Shown one piece after another: positions 8,750 to 15,525 of a stretch of DNA of 64,000 bases. The stretch is taken from positions 186,001 to 250,000 of the forward strand of contig NZ_VZOV01000002.1 in the NCBI RefSeq assembly GCF_008801915.1, read 5' to 3'. This DNA is from Cupriavidus gilardii. GTDB taxonomy: Bacteria; Pseudomonadota; Gammaproteobacteria; Burkholderiales; Burkholderiaceae. Made by a program: the position numbers and the translations under genes. The notes under the pieces were generated by a model. The model was given only the letters and a program-made list of their open reading frames with translations, did no database searches and had not been told where the DNA came from. The first letter of the stretch is position 1. Every line of letters begins with the position of its first letter.

Positions 8750-9211
8750 ATGCCCTCGATCCTGGCACTGGATCTCGGCACCCAGACAGGCTGGGCGCTG
8801 CGCGACCGAGATGGCGCAGTGACCAGCGGATCGGAATCCTTCAAGCCGCAACGCTTCGAGGGTGGCGGCATGCGCTACCTGCGATTCAAACGCTGGCTCA
8901 CCGAGATCAAGCAGTCCTGCGACGGCATCGACGCCGTGTACTTCGAGGAGGTGCGCCGCCACGCCGGGGTCGATGCAGCCCACGCCTACGGCGGCTTCAT
9001 GGCCCACCTCACCGCATGGTGCGAGCACCACCAGATCCCGTACCAAGGCGTCTCGGTGGGTACGATCAAGAAGCACGCCACCGGCAAGGGCAACGCGAAC
9101 AAGGATCAGATGATCAGCGCCGCCCGGTTGCGTGGCCACGCACCGGCTGACGATAACGAAGCCGATGCCATTGCGCTGTTGCACTGGGCCATCGAGACGC
9201 TGGAGGTGTGA
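8750..9211 (+). CDS. RuvC-like Holliday junction resolvase
   Basis: A 153-residue RNase H-fold nuclease of the RuvC type. The first strand carries the catalytic aspartate in ILALDLGTQTGWAL. A second acidic residue sits in AVYFEEVRRH near residue 65, and the C-terminal pair is in ADDNEADAIALLHW. Phages use such enzymes to resolve branched DNA before packaging. I chose the ATG that gives the normal family length; the frame stays open upstream through the repeat array to 8432, but that extension only encodes the repeats. Confidence 0.82.
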   Translation: MPSILALDLGTQTGWALRDRDGAVTSGSESFKPQRFEGGGMRYLRFKRWLTEIKQSCDGIDAVYFEEVRRHAGVDAAHAYGGFMAHLTAWCEHHQIPYQGVSVGTIKKHATGKGNANKDQMISAARLRGHAPADDNEADAIALLHWAIETLEV

Positions 9212-9212
9212 G

Positions 9213-9425
9213 ATGAAGGTTCCGACTCCCGCCTACCGCTGTGCCCTGGCTCGACTGCAACCCGATCCGCGCCCCGATCCGGAGCAGATCAAGCGTGAGG
9301 GCTGGCGCGACCAGCAGATCCTGGTGATCTCGCCCGACGACGCACGGCTCGACTGGGTCGAACGCGAACTGCTGCGCCGGATCGGCGATCGGCTGTACGG
9401 GGCGAAGGAGCGTCGACATGGCTGA
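9213..9425 (+). CDS. Small hypothetical protein
   Basis: A 70-residue, arginine-rich soluble protein of unknown function. The start is set by GGAGGTG upstream of the ATG. It lies 1 nt after the resolvase gene and overlaps the following gene, so it belongs to the same operon. Confidence 0.7.
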   Translation: MKVPTPAYRCALARLQPDPRPDPEQIKREGWRDQQILVISPDDARLDWVERELLRRIGDRLYGAKERRHG

Positions 9426-9822
9426 ATGGACGATCGAAACCGTGGCCGACCGGTTCATCGAGGCCGCAAGAACCGCCCACCGCCTTCCTCCGGTTCGCGT
9501 GCAGGGCTACTTCAACTGCTGGCCGGCGATCAAACGCATGCCATGGGAAAACCTCGGCGCAGAGCCACCGGTCTACCGCTTTCCTCCCGATCCTGTGGCC
9601 ATCGACCGGATGCTGGAGACCATGCGGTGGGTCCAGTGGCTGGAAGAAGAACAGCGACACCTGGTCTGGATGCGGGCGCAGCGGTACCCGTGGAAAGAAG
9701 TCTGCTGCCGCTTCGCCTGTGATCGAACCACTGCCTGGCGTCGTTGGCAGGCGGCACTGGCGATCGTGGTCGAGCAGCTGCAAGCCGCGAGGAGACATGG
9801 AGCGACAGCCAATTCGCGCTGA
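9418..9822 (+). CDS. DUF6362-like HTH protein
   Basis: A 134-residue protein with a conserved N-terminal segment (LPPVRVQGYFNCWP) seen in phage proteins annotated as DUF6362. A C-terminal helix-turn-helix-like stretch follows (VCCRFACDRTTAWRRW). It sits at the end of the replication operon where late-gene regulators or packaging-associated DNA-binding proteins often lie. A regulatory role is inferred, not shown. Confidence 0.7.
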   Translation: MAEWTIETVADRFIEAARTAHRLPPVRVQGYFNCWPAIKRMPWENLGAEPPVYRFPPDPVAIDRMLETMRWVQWLEEEQRHLVWMRAQRYPWKEVCCRFACDRTTAWRRWQAALAIVVEQLQAARRHGATANSR

Positions 9823-9960
9823 CGTTGCGTGTAGTTGCGAGCCGTTGCAAAGCCACTCGGAGTCCTGCGGAACGCTGCGGGTTTTGACGCCTTTTCGGCG
9901 TGCAACATCCGGAGGTTTTTTCGCTAGTATTACAGCTAATCTCGCGAGCGAAGTACGTCT

Positions 9961-9988
9961 GAAGGCCACAGCACAGTCTGTGGCCTTC
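9961..9988 (+). terminator. Perfect 11-bp hairpin, probable terminator
   Basis: GAAGGCCACAG and its exact complement flank a 6-nt loop; the sequence after it is moderately T-rich (TTCGTCGTTTCC). It lies in the 378-bp gap after the replication operon and probably ends that transcript. The same gap also holds GTTCGCA repeats and a second hairpin, described separately; I see no other gene in it. Confidence 0.65.
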
Positions 9989-10088
9989 GTCGTTTCCAGC
10001 CCGCGATGGCCACGCCCATTGCCACGGGTCCTTTCTGGCCACCAAGCCATGCGGGGGGCGCGAGCGCGGCGCTTTTTTAGCGTCAGGG

Positions 10089-10137
10089 TGCGAACCAAGG
10101 TTCGCACAGTTCGCAGTTCGCACCCCGCCAGTTCGCA
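10089..10137 (+). repeat. Five GTTCGCA repeats upstream of methyltransferase operon
   Basis: Five copies of GTTCGCA (one inverted) lie at 10089-10095, 10100-10106, 10109-10115, 10116-10122 and 10131-10137. The first two form an inverted repeat. They sit 65-110 bp upstream of the first methyltransferase gene and look like a cluster of binding sites for a regulator, or for the ParB-like domain of the neighbouring proteins. Confidence 0.65.
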
Positions 10138-10148
10138 CCAACCCCAAA

Positions 10149-10178
10149 AACCCGCCCACGGCTTGTCGTCGGCGGGTT
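10149..10178 (+). terminator. Hairpin before the methyltransferase genes
   Basis: AACCCGCC and GGCGGGTT form a perfect 8-bp stem with a 14-nt loop whose ACG/CGT edges can extend it. A short T-containing tail (CTCTATTTT) follows. It may stop readthrough from upstream, or attenuate the downstream methyltransferase transcript, as it lies only 22 nt before its start codon. Confidence 0.6.
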
Positions 10179-10200
10179 CTCTATTTTCAGGACACCATCT

Positions 10201-11634
10201 TTGAATACGCTCAACGTCGAGTACCGCAAGGTCGAGGCGCTGATTCCCTACGCCCGCAATCCGCGCACACATTCCGATGCGCAGATCACCAAGATCGCCG
10301 CTAGCATCGTCGAATATGGCTGGACGAACCCGGCCCTGGTTGATGGCGACAACGGCATCATCGCGGGCCACGGTCGTTTGGCTGCCGCACGCAAGCTGGG
10401 GCTGGATCAGGTGCCGGTGATCGAACTGGCCCATCTCACCACCGCGCAAAAGCGCGCCTTGGTCATCGCCGACAACCGGCTGGCGCTTGACGCTGGCTGG
10501 GATGAGGAGATGTTGGCGCTCGAACTGTCGGAGCTTTCCGAAGCGGGTTTCGAACTGGCGCTGACCGGCTTCGAGAACATCGAGATCGATGCGCTGCTGG
10601 CAGATGCCACGCCCACCGAAGCAGAACCTGCGGCGCAGGATGGCGTAGACGCCGATGAACCCGATACGACCGATAACGTACCTGACACGCCAGTGGTGGC
10701 GGTGTCGCGCGAGGGAGATGTCTGGGCCATCGGCTCGCACCGGTTGATCTGTGGCGACGCCACCGACCCAGCCGTGGTCGCCACGCTGATGCAGGGTGAC
10801 ACCGCGCAGCTTTGCTTCACCTCGCCGCCGTATGGCAACCAGCGCGACTACACCTCCGGCGGCATTGCCGATTGGGATGTCCTGATGCGAGGTGTGTTCG
10901 CACATCTGCCGATGGCTGGCGACGGACAGGTGCTGGTCAATCTTGGGCTGATCCACCGCGACAACGAAGTCATCCCCTATTGGGACGGCTGGCTGTCCTG
11001 GATGCGTCAGCTAGGGTGGCGGCGCTTTGCGTGGTACGTCTGGGATCAGGGGCCAGGCATGCCCGGCGACTGGCAGGGCCGATTGGCTCCCAGCTTCGAG
11101 TTTGTTTTCCACTTCAATCGCAGCACCCGCAAACCCAACAAGATTGTTCCTTGCAAGCACGCGGGCCTGGAATCGCACCTGCGCGCTGACGGGTCGTCCA
11201 CAGCGATGCGTGGTAAGGATGGCGAGGTCGGCGGCTGGACGCACAAGGGTCAGCCGACGCAGGACACCCGTATCCCCGATTCGGTGATTCGCGTGATGCG
11301 CCACAAGGGCAAGATTGGGCAGGACATTGATCACCCGGCCGTGTTCCCGGTCGCATTGCCTGAGTTTGCCATTGAGGCTTACACCGATTCGGGTGACGTC
11401 GTGTTCGAGCCCTTCGGCGGCAGTGGTACGACGATGCTGGCCGCGCAACGCACTGGTCGTATCTGCCGCAGTGTGGAAATTGCGCCGGAGTACGTGGACG
11501 TGGCCATCAAGCGTTTTCAGCAAAACCACCCCGGCGTGCCGGTCACGCTCATTGCAGGCTGTGGAATCAAATCGGGCCAGTCCTTCGACGACGTGGCCAC
11601 AGAACGGCTGGCGACCACGGAGGTAGAACAATGA
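10201..11634 (+). CDS. ParB-domain / DNA methyltransferase fusion (first)
   Basis: A 477-residue protein. Residues 1-110 are a ParB/Srx-like domain (NPRTHSDAQ, IAGHGRLAAARKLG, VIADNRLALDAGW). The C-terminal half is an N4/N6 amino-methyltransferase with motif IV TSPPYG near residue 208 and motif I FEPFGGSGTT near residue 405. Motif IV precedes motif I, the beta-class order. It would methylate phage DNA, probably as protection from host restriction. TSPPY is more usual in N4-cytosine enzymes. The start is a TTG, with no better in-frame codon nearby. The stop overlaps the next, related gene (ATGA). Confidence 0.88.
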   Translation: MNTLNVEYRKVEALIPYARNPRTHSDAQITKIAASIVEYGWTNPALVDGDNGIIAGHGRLAAARKLGLDQVPVIELAHLTTAQKRALVIADNRLALDAGWDEEMLALELSELSEAGFELALTGFENIEIDALLADATPTEAEPAAQDGVDADEPDTTDNVPDTPVVAVSREGDVWAIGSHRLICGDATDPAVVATLMQGDTAQLCFTSPPYGNQRDYTSGGIADWDVLMRGVFAHLPMAGDGQVLVNLGLIHRDNEVIPYWDGWLSWMRQLGWRRFAWYVWDQGPGMPGDWQGRLAPSFEFVFHFNRSTRKPNKIVPCKHAGLESHLRADGSSTAMRGKDGEVGGWTHKGQPTQDTRIPDSVIRVMRHKGKIGQDIDHPAVFPVALPEFAIEAYTDSGDVVFEPFGGSGTTMLAAQRTGRICRSVEIAPEYVDVAIKRFQQNHPGVPVTLIAGCGIKSGQSFDDVATERLATTEVEQ

Positions 11635-12872
11635 GCGCGTCCTGGTTGGCAGACAAGATTGAGCAGTGGCCTACAGCCAAACTGCTGCCCTATGCACGCA
11701 ATGCGCGGACACATTCGGATGATCAGGTGGCGCAGATCGCCGCATCGATTGCCGAGTTTGGCTTCACCAATCCGATCCTTGCAGGCAGTGACGGCATCAT
11801 CGTCGCTGGGCATGGACGCTTGGCCGCTGCGCAGAAACTTGGGCTTGAGATCGTGCCCGTGGTCGTACTGGATCACCTGAGCCCGACCCAGCGCCGCGCC
11901 TTGGTCATCGCAGACAACCGCATCGCGGAGAACGCGGGCTGGGACGATGCGATGCTCCGGATCGAACTGGAAGCCTTGCAACTCGAAGGTTTCGATCTGG
12001 ACATCACCGGCTTCGACGCCGACGCGCTGGCCGAACTGATCGCGGGCGACGAGCCGGACAATGAGGGACAGACCGATGAGGATGCGGTACCGGAGGTTGG
12101 CGAAATTCCAATATCGCGCCCGGGCGATGTCTGGATCATGGGCCAGCACCGACTGCTGTGCGGCGACTCGACCGTGGCCGAGAGCTACGACCGACTGATG
12201 CAGGGCGACGTGGCAGACATGGTCTTCACCGACCCGCCGTACAACGTGAACTACGCCAACAGTGCCAAGGACAAGATGCGCGGCAAGGATCGCGCGATCC
12301 TGAACGACAACCTGGGTGACGGTTTCTACGACTTCCTGCTGGCAGCATTGACGCCCACAGTGGCGAACTGCCGGGGCGGCATCTATGTGGCGATGTCATC
12401 CAGCGAGCTGGATGTGCTGCAGGCCGCCTTTCGCGCCGCCGGTGGAAAGTGGTCGACGTTCATCATCTGGGCCAAGAACACCTTCACGTTGGGCCGCGCC
12501 GACTACCAGCGCCAGTACGAACCGATCCTGTACGGATGGCCCGAGGGTGCGCAACGTCACTGGTGTGGTGACCGCGATCAGGGGGATGTCTGGAACATCA
12601 AGAAGCCGCAGAAGAACGATCTGCATCCGACGATGAAGCCGGTGGAGCTGGTCGAGCGGGCGATCCGCAATTCGAGCCGCCCGGGTAACGTCGTCCTCGA
12701 TCCGTTCGGTGGTTCTGGCACAACGCTGATTGCGGCCGAAAAATCAGGTCGCGTCGCGCGACTGATCGAACTCGATCCGAAGTACGTGGATGTGATCGTG
12801 CGCCGGTGGGAGGACTTCACCGGCCAGACGGCCATCCGCGAGGCAGCAGACCAGGAAGTGTGCGCCAGTTGA
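11631..12872 (+). CDS. ParB-domain / DNA methyltransferase fusion (second)
   Basis: A 413-residue paralogue of the previous protein with the same layout: ParB-like domain (NARTHSDDQ, VAGHGRLAAAQKLG, VIADNRIAENAGW), then a beta-class methyltransferase. Motif IV is TDPPYNVNY near residue 202 and motif I is LDPFGGSGTT near residue 361. DPPY suggests N6-adenine methylation, so the pair may modify two different sequences. The two genes overlap by 4 nt and arose by duplication with later divergence. The 3' end runs 56 bp into the convergent small gene on the other strand. Confidence 0.88.
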   Translation: MSASWLADKIEQWPTAKLLPYARNARTHSDDQVAQIAASIAEFGFTNPILAGSDGIIVAGHGRLAAAQKLGLEIVPVVVLDHLSPTQRRALVIADNRIAENAGWDDAMLRIELEALQLEGFDLDITGFDADALAELIAGDEPDNEGQTDEDAVPEVGEIPISRPGDVWIMGQHRLLCGDSTVAESYDRLMQGDVADMVFTDPPYNVNYANSAKDKMRGKDRAILNDNLGDGFYDFLLAALTPTVANCRGGIYVAMSSSELDVLQAAFRAAGGKWSTFIIWAKNTFTLGRADYQRQYEPILYGWPEGAQRHWCGDRDQGDVWNIKKPQKNDLHPTMKPVELVERAIRNSSRPGNVVLDPFGGSGTTLIAAEKSGRVARLIELDPKYVDVIVRRWEDFTGQTAIREAADQEVCAS

Positions 12873-13056
12873 ATGACTGGCCAGGCTGCTTGGCCTCTTC
12901 TTCCTCGGCGATGCGCCGCAGGATTTGCATGGTAGTGGGATCGCGCGGCAGTGCCATGCGCATGACGCGCACGGCCTGCTCGATGGAGACGTCTGGACGC
13001 CGGTTGGCAATTAGCCAACGCAGCGCCTGCTCCCGTTCGGTGGCGGGCGTTTTCAT
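12817..13056 (-). CDS. Small hypothetical protein, convergent overlap
   Basis: A 79-residue helical protein with no recognised domain. Its ATG overlaps the stop of the preceding gene (ATGA), so the two form a two-gene operon. Its last 56 bp overlap the 3' end of the second methyltransferase gene in antisense. Confidence 0.6.
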   Translation of the reverse strand: MKTPATEREQALRWLIANRRPDVSIEQAVRVMRMALPRDPTTMQILRRIAEEEEAKQPGQSFNWRTLPGLLPRGWPSGR

Positions 13057-13418
13057 CAGGCAGCCATCTCTTCGCATATTTCGCAGTGGATCACAAAGCC
13101 TGTCAGGTAAGGCAGGCCGCGCGGGATGCCGTACTGCTTGCTGGTCTGGCGGCCAATCGTCCAGCCCATCCAACGTCGGGTGGCGGCGTTGATCGCATCC
13201 TGCAACGCTTGGCCTTGGTACAAACCGTTCTGGACGTCGTCGGCAAAGTGGCGTCCGTGGCGGCTGTCGAGGAAGGTCCGCACCGATTCGAGGGGCTGGT
13301 ACGTGGCGTCCGAAATGGTGTTCATGGCCAGGGGCCATGCGGAGCTGGCGTGTTCGTTCATCGTGTCCCAAAAACCCCAGGCTTCGTTTTGGGTGGCGGG
13401 TATCTGGTTGGTGGTCAT
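13056..13418 (-). CDS. Hypothetical accessory protein
   Basis: A 120-residue soluble protein of unknown function, with GFWDTMNEHASSAWPLAM near the N-terminus and two cysteines (CEIC) near the C-terminus. It is the first gene of a two-gene unit. GGAGAAG precedes the ATG, and the conserved promoter-like element described for this cluster ends 33 nt upstream. Similar proteins occur in prophages and integrative elements, but I know no function. Confidence 0.75.
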   Translation of the reverse strand: MTTNQIPATQNEAWGFWDTMNEHASSAWPLAMNTISDATYQPLESVRTFLDSRHGRHFADDVQNGLYQGQALQDAINAATRRWMGWTIGRQTSKQYGIPRGLPYLTGFVIHCEICEEMAA

Positions 13419-13451
13419 GTGTCTTCTCCGGGTTGATCGTTGCGACACCTG

Positions 13452-13481
13452 TAGTAACGCGCTGTTCGATTGAGAAGCCAA
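13452..13481 (-). promoter_or_regulatory. Conserved promoter-like element, copy 1
   Basis: Read on the minus strand: TTGGCT, an 18-nt spacer containing GAACAGCGCG, then TTACTA. It ends 33 nt before the start codon of the 120-residue gene. It shares the shape and much of the sequence of four other copies; its -10-like box is the most divergent. Confidence 0.7.
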
Positions 13482-13514
13482 GCTGTTCCTGGCCTCTCTC
13501 TCGATCAATTTCGC

Positions 13515-13874
13515 TTACCCGAGACGGGCTACGTAGCGGGCGTAATCACCGCCCTCGGGATTGACGTAGAGGTAAGGGCATCCGGGAGCAGTGACCTCGA
13601 CGCAGAGGTAGCCGTCGCCAGTGCCGCCACCCTTGCCACGCAGCCAGTCGCGTGACACCAGCAGGCTGCGCCCAAAGGCGTCGAATTCGGCAGGGGTGAG
13701 CTCCTTGGTCTCGGTGACGTAGACCTTGTGCTGGTCGCTCCCGCCCAGTTCGCCGAGGTCGGCAGGTTTGCGTGCAAACGGTAGGCGGATGCTCAACTCT
13801 TCGACCTGGAGGCTTTGGCCTGCGAACTGCAGAGTGCGTGGGGTGCGTTCGATGGTGATGGTCATGGTGCTCAT
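13515..13874 (-). CDS. Hypothetical beta-rich protein
   Basis: A 119-residue protein that looks all-beta or mixed, with an N-terminal strand (TITIERTPRTLQFAG) and a glycine-rich middle. No known motif is visible. It is its own transcription unit, preceded by a copy of the shared promoter-like element 40 nt upstream of the ATG. Confidence 0.7.
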   Translation of the reverse strand: MSTMTITIERTPRTLQFAGQSLQVEELSIRLPFARKPADLGELGGSDQHKVYVTETKELTPAEFDAFGRSLLVSRDWLRGKGGGTGDGYLCVEVTAPGCPYLYVNPEGGDYARYVARLG

Positions 13875-13914
13875 GGCGGTTTTCCTGGTTTAGCGTCGTC
13901 AATCACGACATCTG

Positions 13915-13944
13915 TATGAACGCGCTGGTGGGGAGAGAAGCCAA
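13915..13944 (-). promoter_or_regulatory. Conserved promoter-like element, copy 2
   Basis: Minus strand: TTGGCT, 18-nt spacer ending in CAGCGCG, then TTCATA. It ends 40 nt before the start codon. An inverted repeat just upstream (GAGGAGCCA / TGGCTTCTC) can form a hairpin. Confidence 0.75.
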
Positions 13945-14003
13945 GCTATTCATGGCTCCTCTCGCCATCTTTTTGGCTTCGCCGAAACTCGCCGTGCTCG
14001 TTT

Positions 14004-14567
14004 TCAGGCGATGCGGTAGATCCGCTCGCCACCCTGCGGCTTGTCTGAGACGATGTTCAGGCCGAGCTTTTTCTTGAAGGCTCCGGCGAAGGTGCCGCGC
14101 ACCGTGTGCGCCTGCCAACCGGTGGCGGTGCAGATCTGGCCGATGGTTGCGCCCTCGGGGCGTTGCAGCATCCAGATCACTTCGGCCTGCTTGCTGTTCT
14201 CGCGGGTGCGCGGCTTGACCCACGTGGCTTCTGCGGCGGTTACGGCGGCTTCCAGTTCGGGATCGCTCGCGGCCGCAGGCGCGCCTTCAGCGTTGGCGAT
14301 GATCCGGTCGAGATTGGCTTCGAACTGACCGATGCCCTTCCTGTTCACGTCGGGACGCGGAATGCCCAGGGCGTCGTAGCCCTCCGCAGCGACAAACCAG
14401 TCGGTGCCGTCGGTTGTGATTAGTGCGCGGTTGAAAAGTCCGTTGAGCACCTTCTTGCGTGCGCCGCCTTTGATGTTGTCGGGGAACCAGTCGATCTTGC
14501 CGCTGGTGTGTTCAACCGCGTGGGCCAGGATCGCGTGCTGGGCAGGGGTCAGTTGAGTGGTGGTCAT
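14004..14567 (-). CDS. DUF3489-type protein with winged-helix features
   Basis: A 187-residue protein starting MTTTQLTPAQHAILAHAV, a start typical of DUF3489 proteins. The C-terminal 80 residues (EVIWMLQRPEGATIGQICTA, GWQAHTVRGTFAGAF) form a winged-helix-like DNA-binding domain. Such proteins are widespread in prophages and integrative elements with no known job; the fold suggests a regulator. SD AAGGAG precedes the ATG, and the shared promoter-like element ends 33 nt upstream. Confidence 0.85.
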   Translation of the reverse strand: MTTTQLTPAQHAILAHAVEHTSGKIDWFPDNIKGGARKKVLNGLFNRALITTDGTDWFVAAEGYDALGIPRPDVNRKGIGQFEANLDRIIANAEGAPAAASDPELEAAVTAAEATWVKPRTRENSKQAEVIWMLQRPEGATIGQICTATGWQAHTVRGTFAGAFKKKLGLNIVSDKPQGGERIYRIA

Positions 14568-14600
14568 GTTTTGCTCCTTCGATGTGGTGGACGGTGATGT

Positions 14601-14630
14601 GATGAACGCGCTGTTCTCAAGTGAAGCCAA
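14601..14630 (-). promoter_or_regulatory. Conserved promoter-like element, copy 3
   Basis: Minus strand: TTGGCT, 18-nt spacer with GAACAGCGCG, then TTCATC, ending 33 nt before the DUF3489 start. It overlaps a perfect 10-bp hairpin (GAAGCCAAGC / GCTTGGCTTC) at 14623-14649. Confidence 0.78.
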
Positions 14631-14661
14631 GCGCTTTTTGCTTGGCTTCTTCGCTTCGCAA

Positions 14662-14859
14662 TCAGGTGTTGGCCTTGCCTGACGGGTTGGCATTGCGCCC
14701 TTGCTCGAGACCCGCGTTGAAGGCGGCTTCAAGCGCATCGCGTAGGCACCAGACCGCTACATCGTGGAAATCGAGGCTGTCCGAGCGGCGGGTTTCCAGG
14801 GTTTCGATGCCCAGCTTGTTTTGCGCGATCTGGGTCAGGAGTTGTTCGAGCTTGCTCAT
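14662..14859 (-). CDS. Small DUF6900-like protein
   Basis: A 65-residue protein, MSKLEQLL at the start and the segment SLDFHDVAVWCLRDALEAAF in the middle, resembling small mobile-element proteins annotated as DUF6900. It looks like a short helical bundle. It is a single-gene unit with the shared promoter-like element ending 33 nt upstream. Confidence 0.75.
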   Translation of the reverse strand: MSKLEQLLTQIAQNKLGIETLETRRSDSLDFHDVAVWCLRDALEAAFNAGLEQGRNANPSGKANT

Positions 14860-14892
14860 GTCCGTGTCCTTTCATGGTGTTGATGACGAACG

Positions 14893-14922
14893 TATGAACG
14901 CGCTGTTCCAGATAGAAGCCAA
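14893..14922 (-). promoter_or_regulatory. Conserved promoter-like element, copy 4
   Basis: Minus strand: TTGGCT, 18-nt spacer with GAACAGCGCG, then TTCATA, ending 33 nt before the start of the 65-residue gene. This is the copy closest to the consensus. Confidence 0.78.
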
Positions 14923-14976
14923 GCTCAATTCGCATGAATGACGAACAAATGATTGAAGGTGCCCCGAAGGGGAAAT

Positions 14977-15525
14977 ATGGGTATTTCGATTCGTGCCTAC
15001 GCACGCCACCGAGGGGTGTCCGATGCAGCGGTGCGCAAGGCCATCGCTGGCGGGCGGATCACGCCGGAGGCAGACGGAACGATTGATGCCGAGCGCGTCG
15101 ACCGCGAGTGGGCGCGCAATTCCGATGCACCCCGCAATGGCACGGCCACCCGCGCGGTCAAGGTCGCCGTCCAGGAATCCAGCGGGGCCGAAAGAGACGG
15201 GCAAGCAGCCTCATTGGCAACATCCGCAGCAGGTGGCACGTCCTTGTTGCAAGCGCGGACGGTCAACGAAGTGGTCAAGGCGCAAACCAACAAGGTGCGC
15301 CTGGCCCGCCTCAAGGGCGAACTGGTGGATCGGCCACAGGCCATCGCCCACGTTTTCAAGCTGGCGCGATCCGAACGCGATGCCTGGCTCAACTGGCCCG
15401 CACGCATCTCGGCACAAATGGCAGCCAAGCTCGGCGTCGATCCCCACACGATGCACATCGCCTTGGAGGCGGCGGTGCGTGAGCACCTGCAGGAACTGGG
15501 CGAGATGCGCCCGAGGGTGGATTGA
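14977..15525 (+). CDS. Terminase small subunit-like protein
   Basis: A 182-residue protein. The first 60 residues hold a winged HTH (RAYARHRGVSDAAVRKAIAG), followed by an alanine-rich linker and a helical C-terminal domain. This is the Nu1-like layout often annotated as 'elements of external origin'. It would recognise the packaging site and recruit the large subunit encoded immediately downstream (TGATG overlap). GAAGGGGAA precedes the chosen ATG. It opens the + strand structural operon. Confidence 0.82.
   Translation: MGISIRAYARHRGVSDAAVRKAIAGGRITPEADGTIDAERVDREWARNSDAPRNGTATRAVKVAVQESSGAERDGQAASLATSAAGGTSLLQARTVNEVVKAQTNKVRLARLKGELVDRPQAIAHVFKLARSERDAWLNWPARISAQMAAKLGVDPHTMHIALEAAVREHLQELGEMRPRVD

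Noticed and set aside
9289..10956. Open frame of 555 codons on the minus strand across the methyltransferase start and the preceding gap
   Set aside because: It overlaps two well-supported + strand genes and shows no domain; composition is that of an antisense shadow.
12578..13018. Alternative minus-strand frame of 146 codons near the methyltransferase end
   Set aside because: It overlaps the methyltransferase C-terminus, contains no domain and conflicts with the coupled small genes at 12817-13418.
14894..14941. Repeated tiny frames starting MNALF..EAK on the + strand within the conserved elements (14602, 14894, 13916, 58617)
   Set aside because: The sequence similarity is at DNA level, one copy (13452) has no ATG and an in-frame stop, and no consistent ribosome binding site is present. 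The fixed distance to minus-strand genes fits a promoter better.
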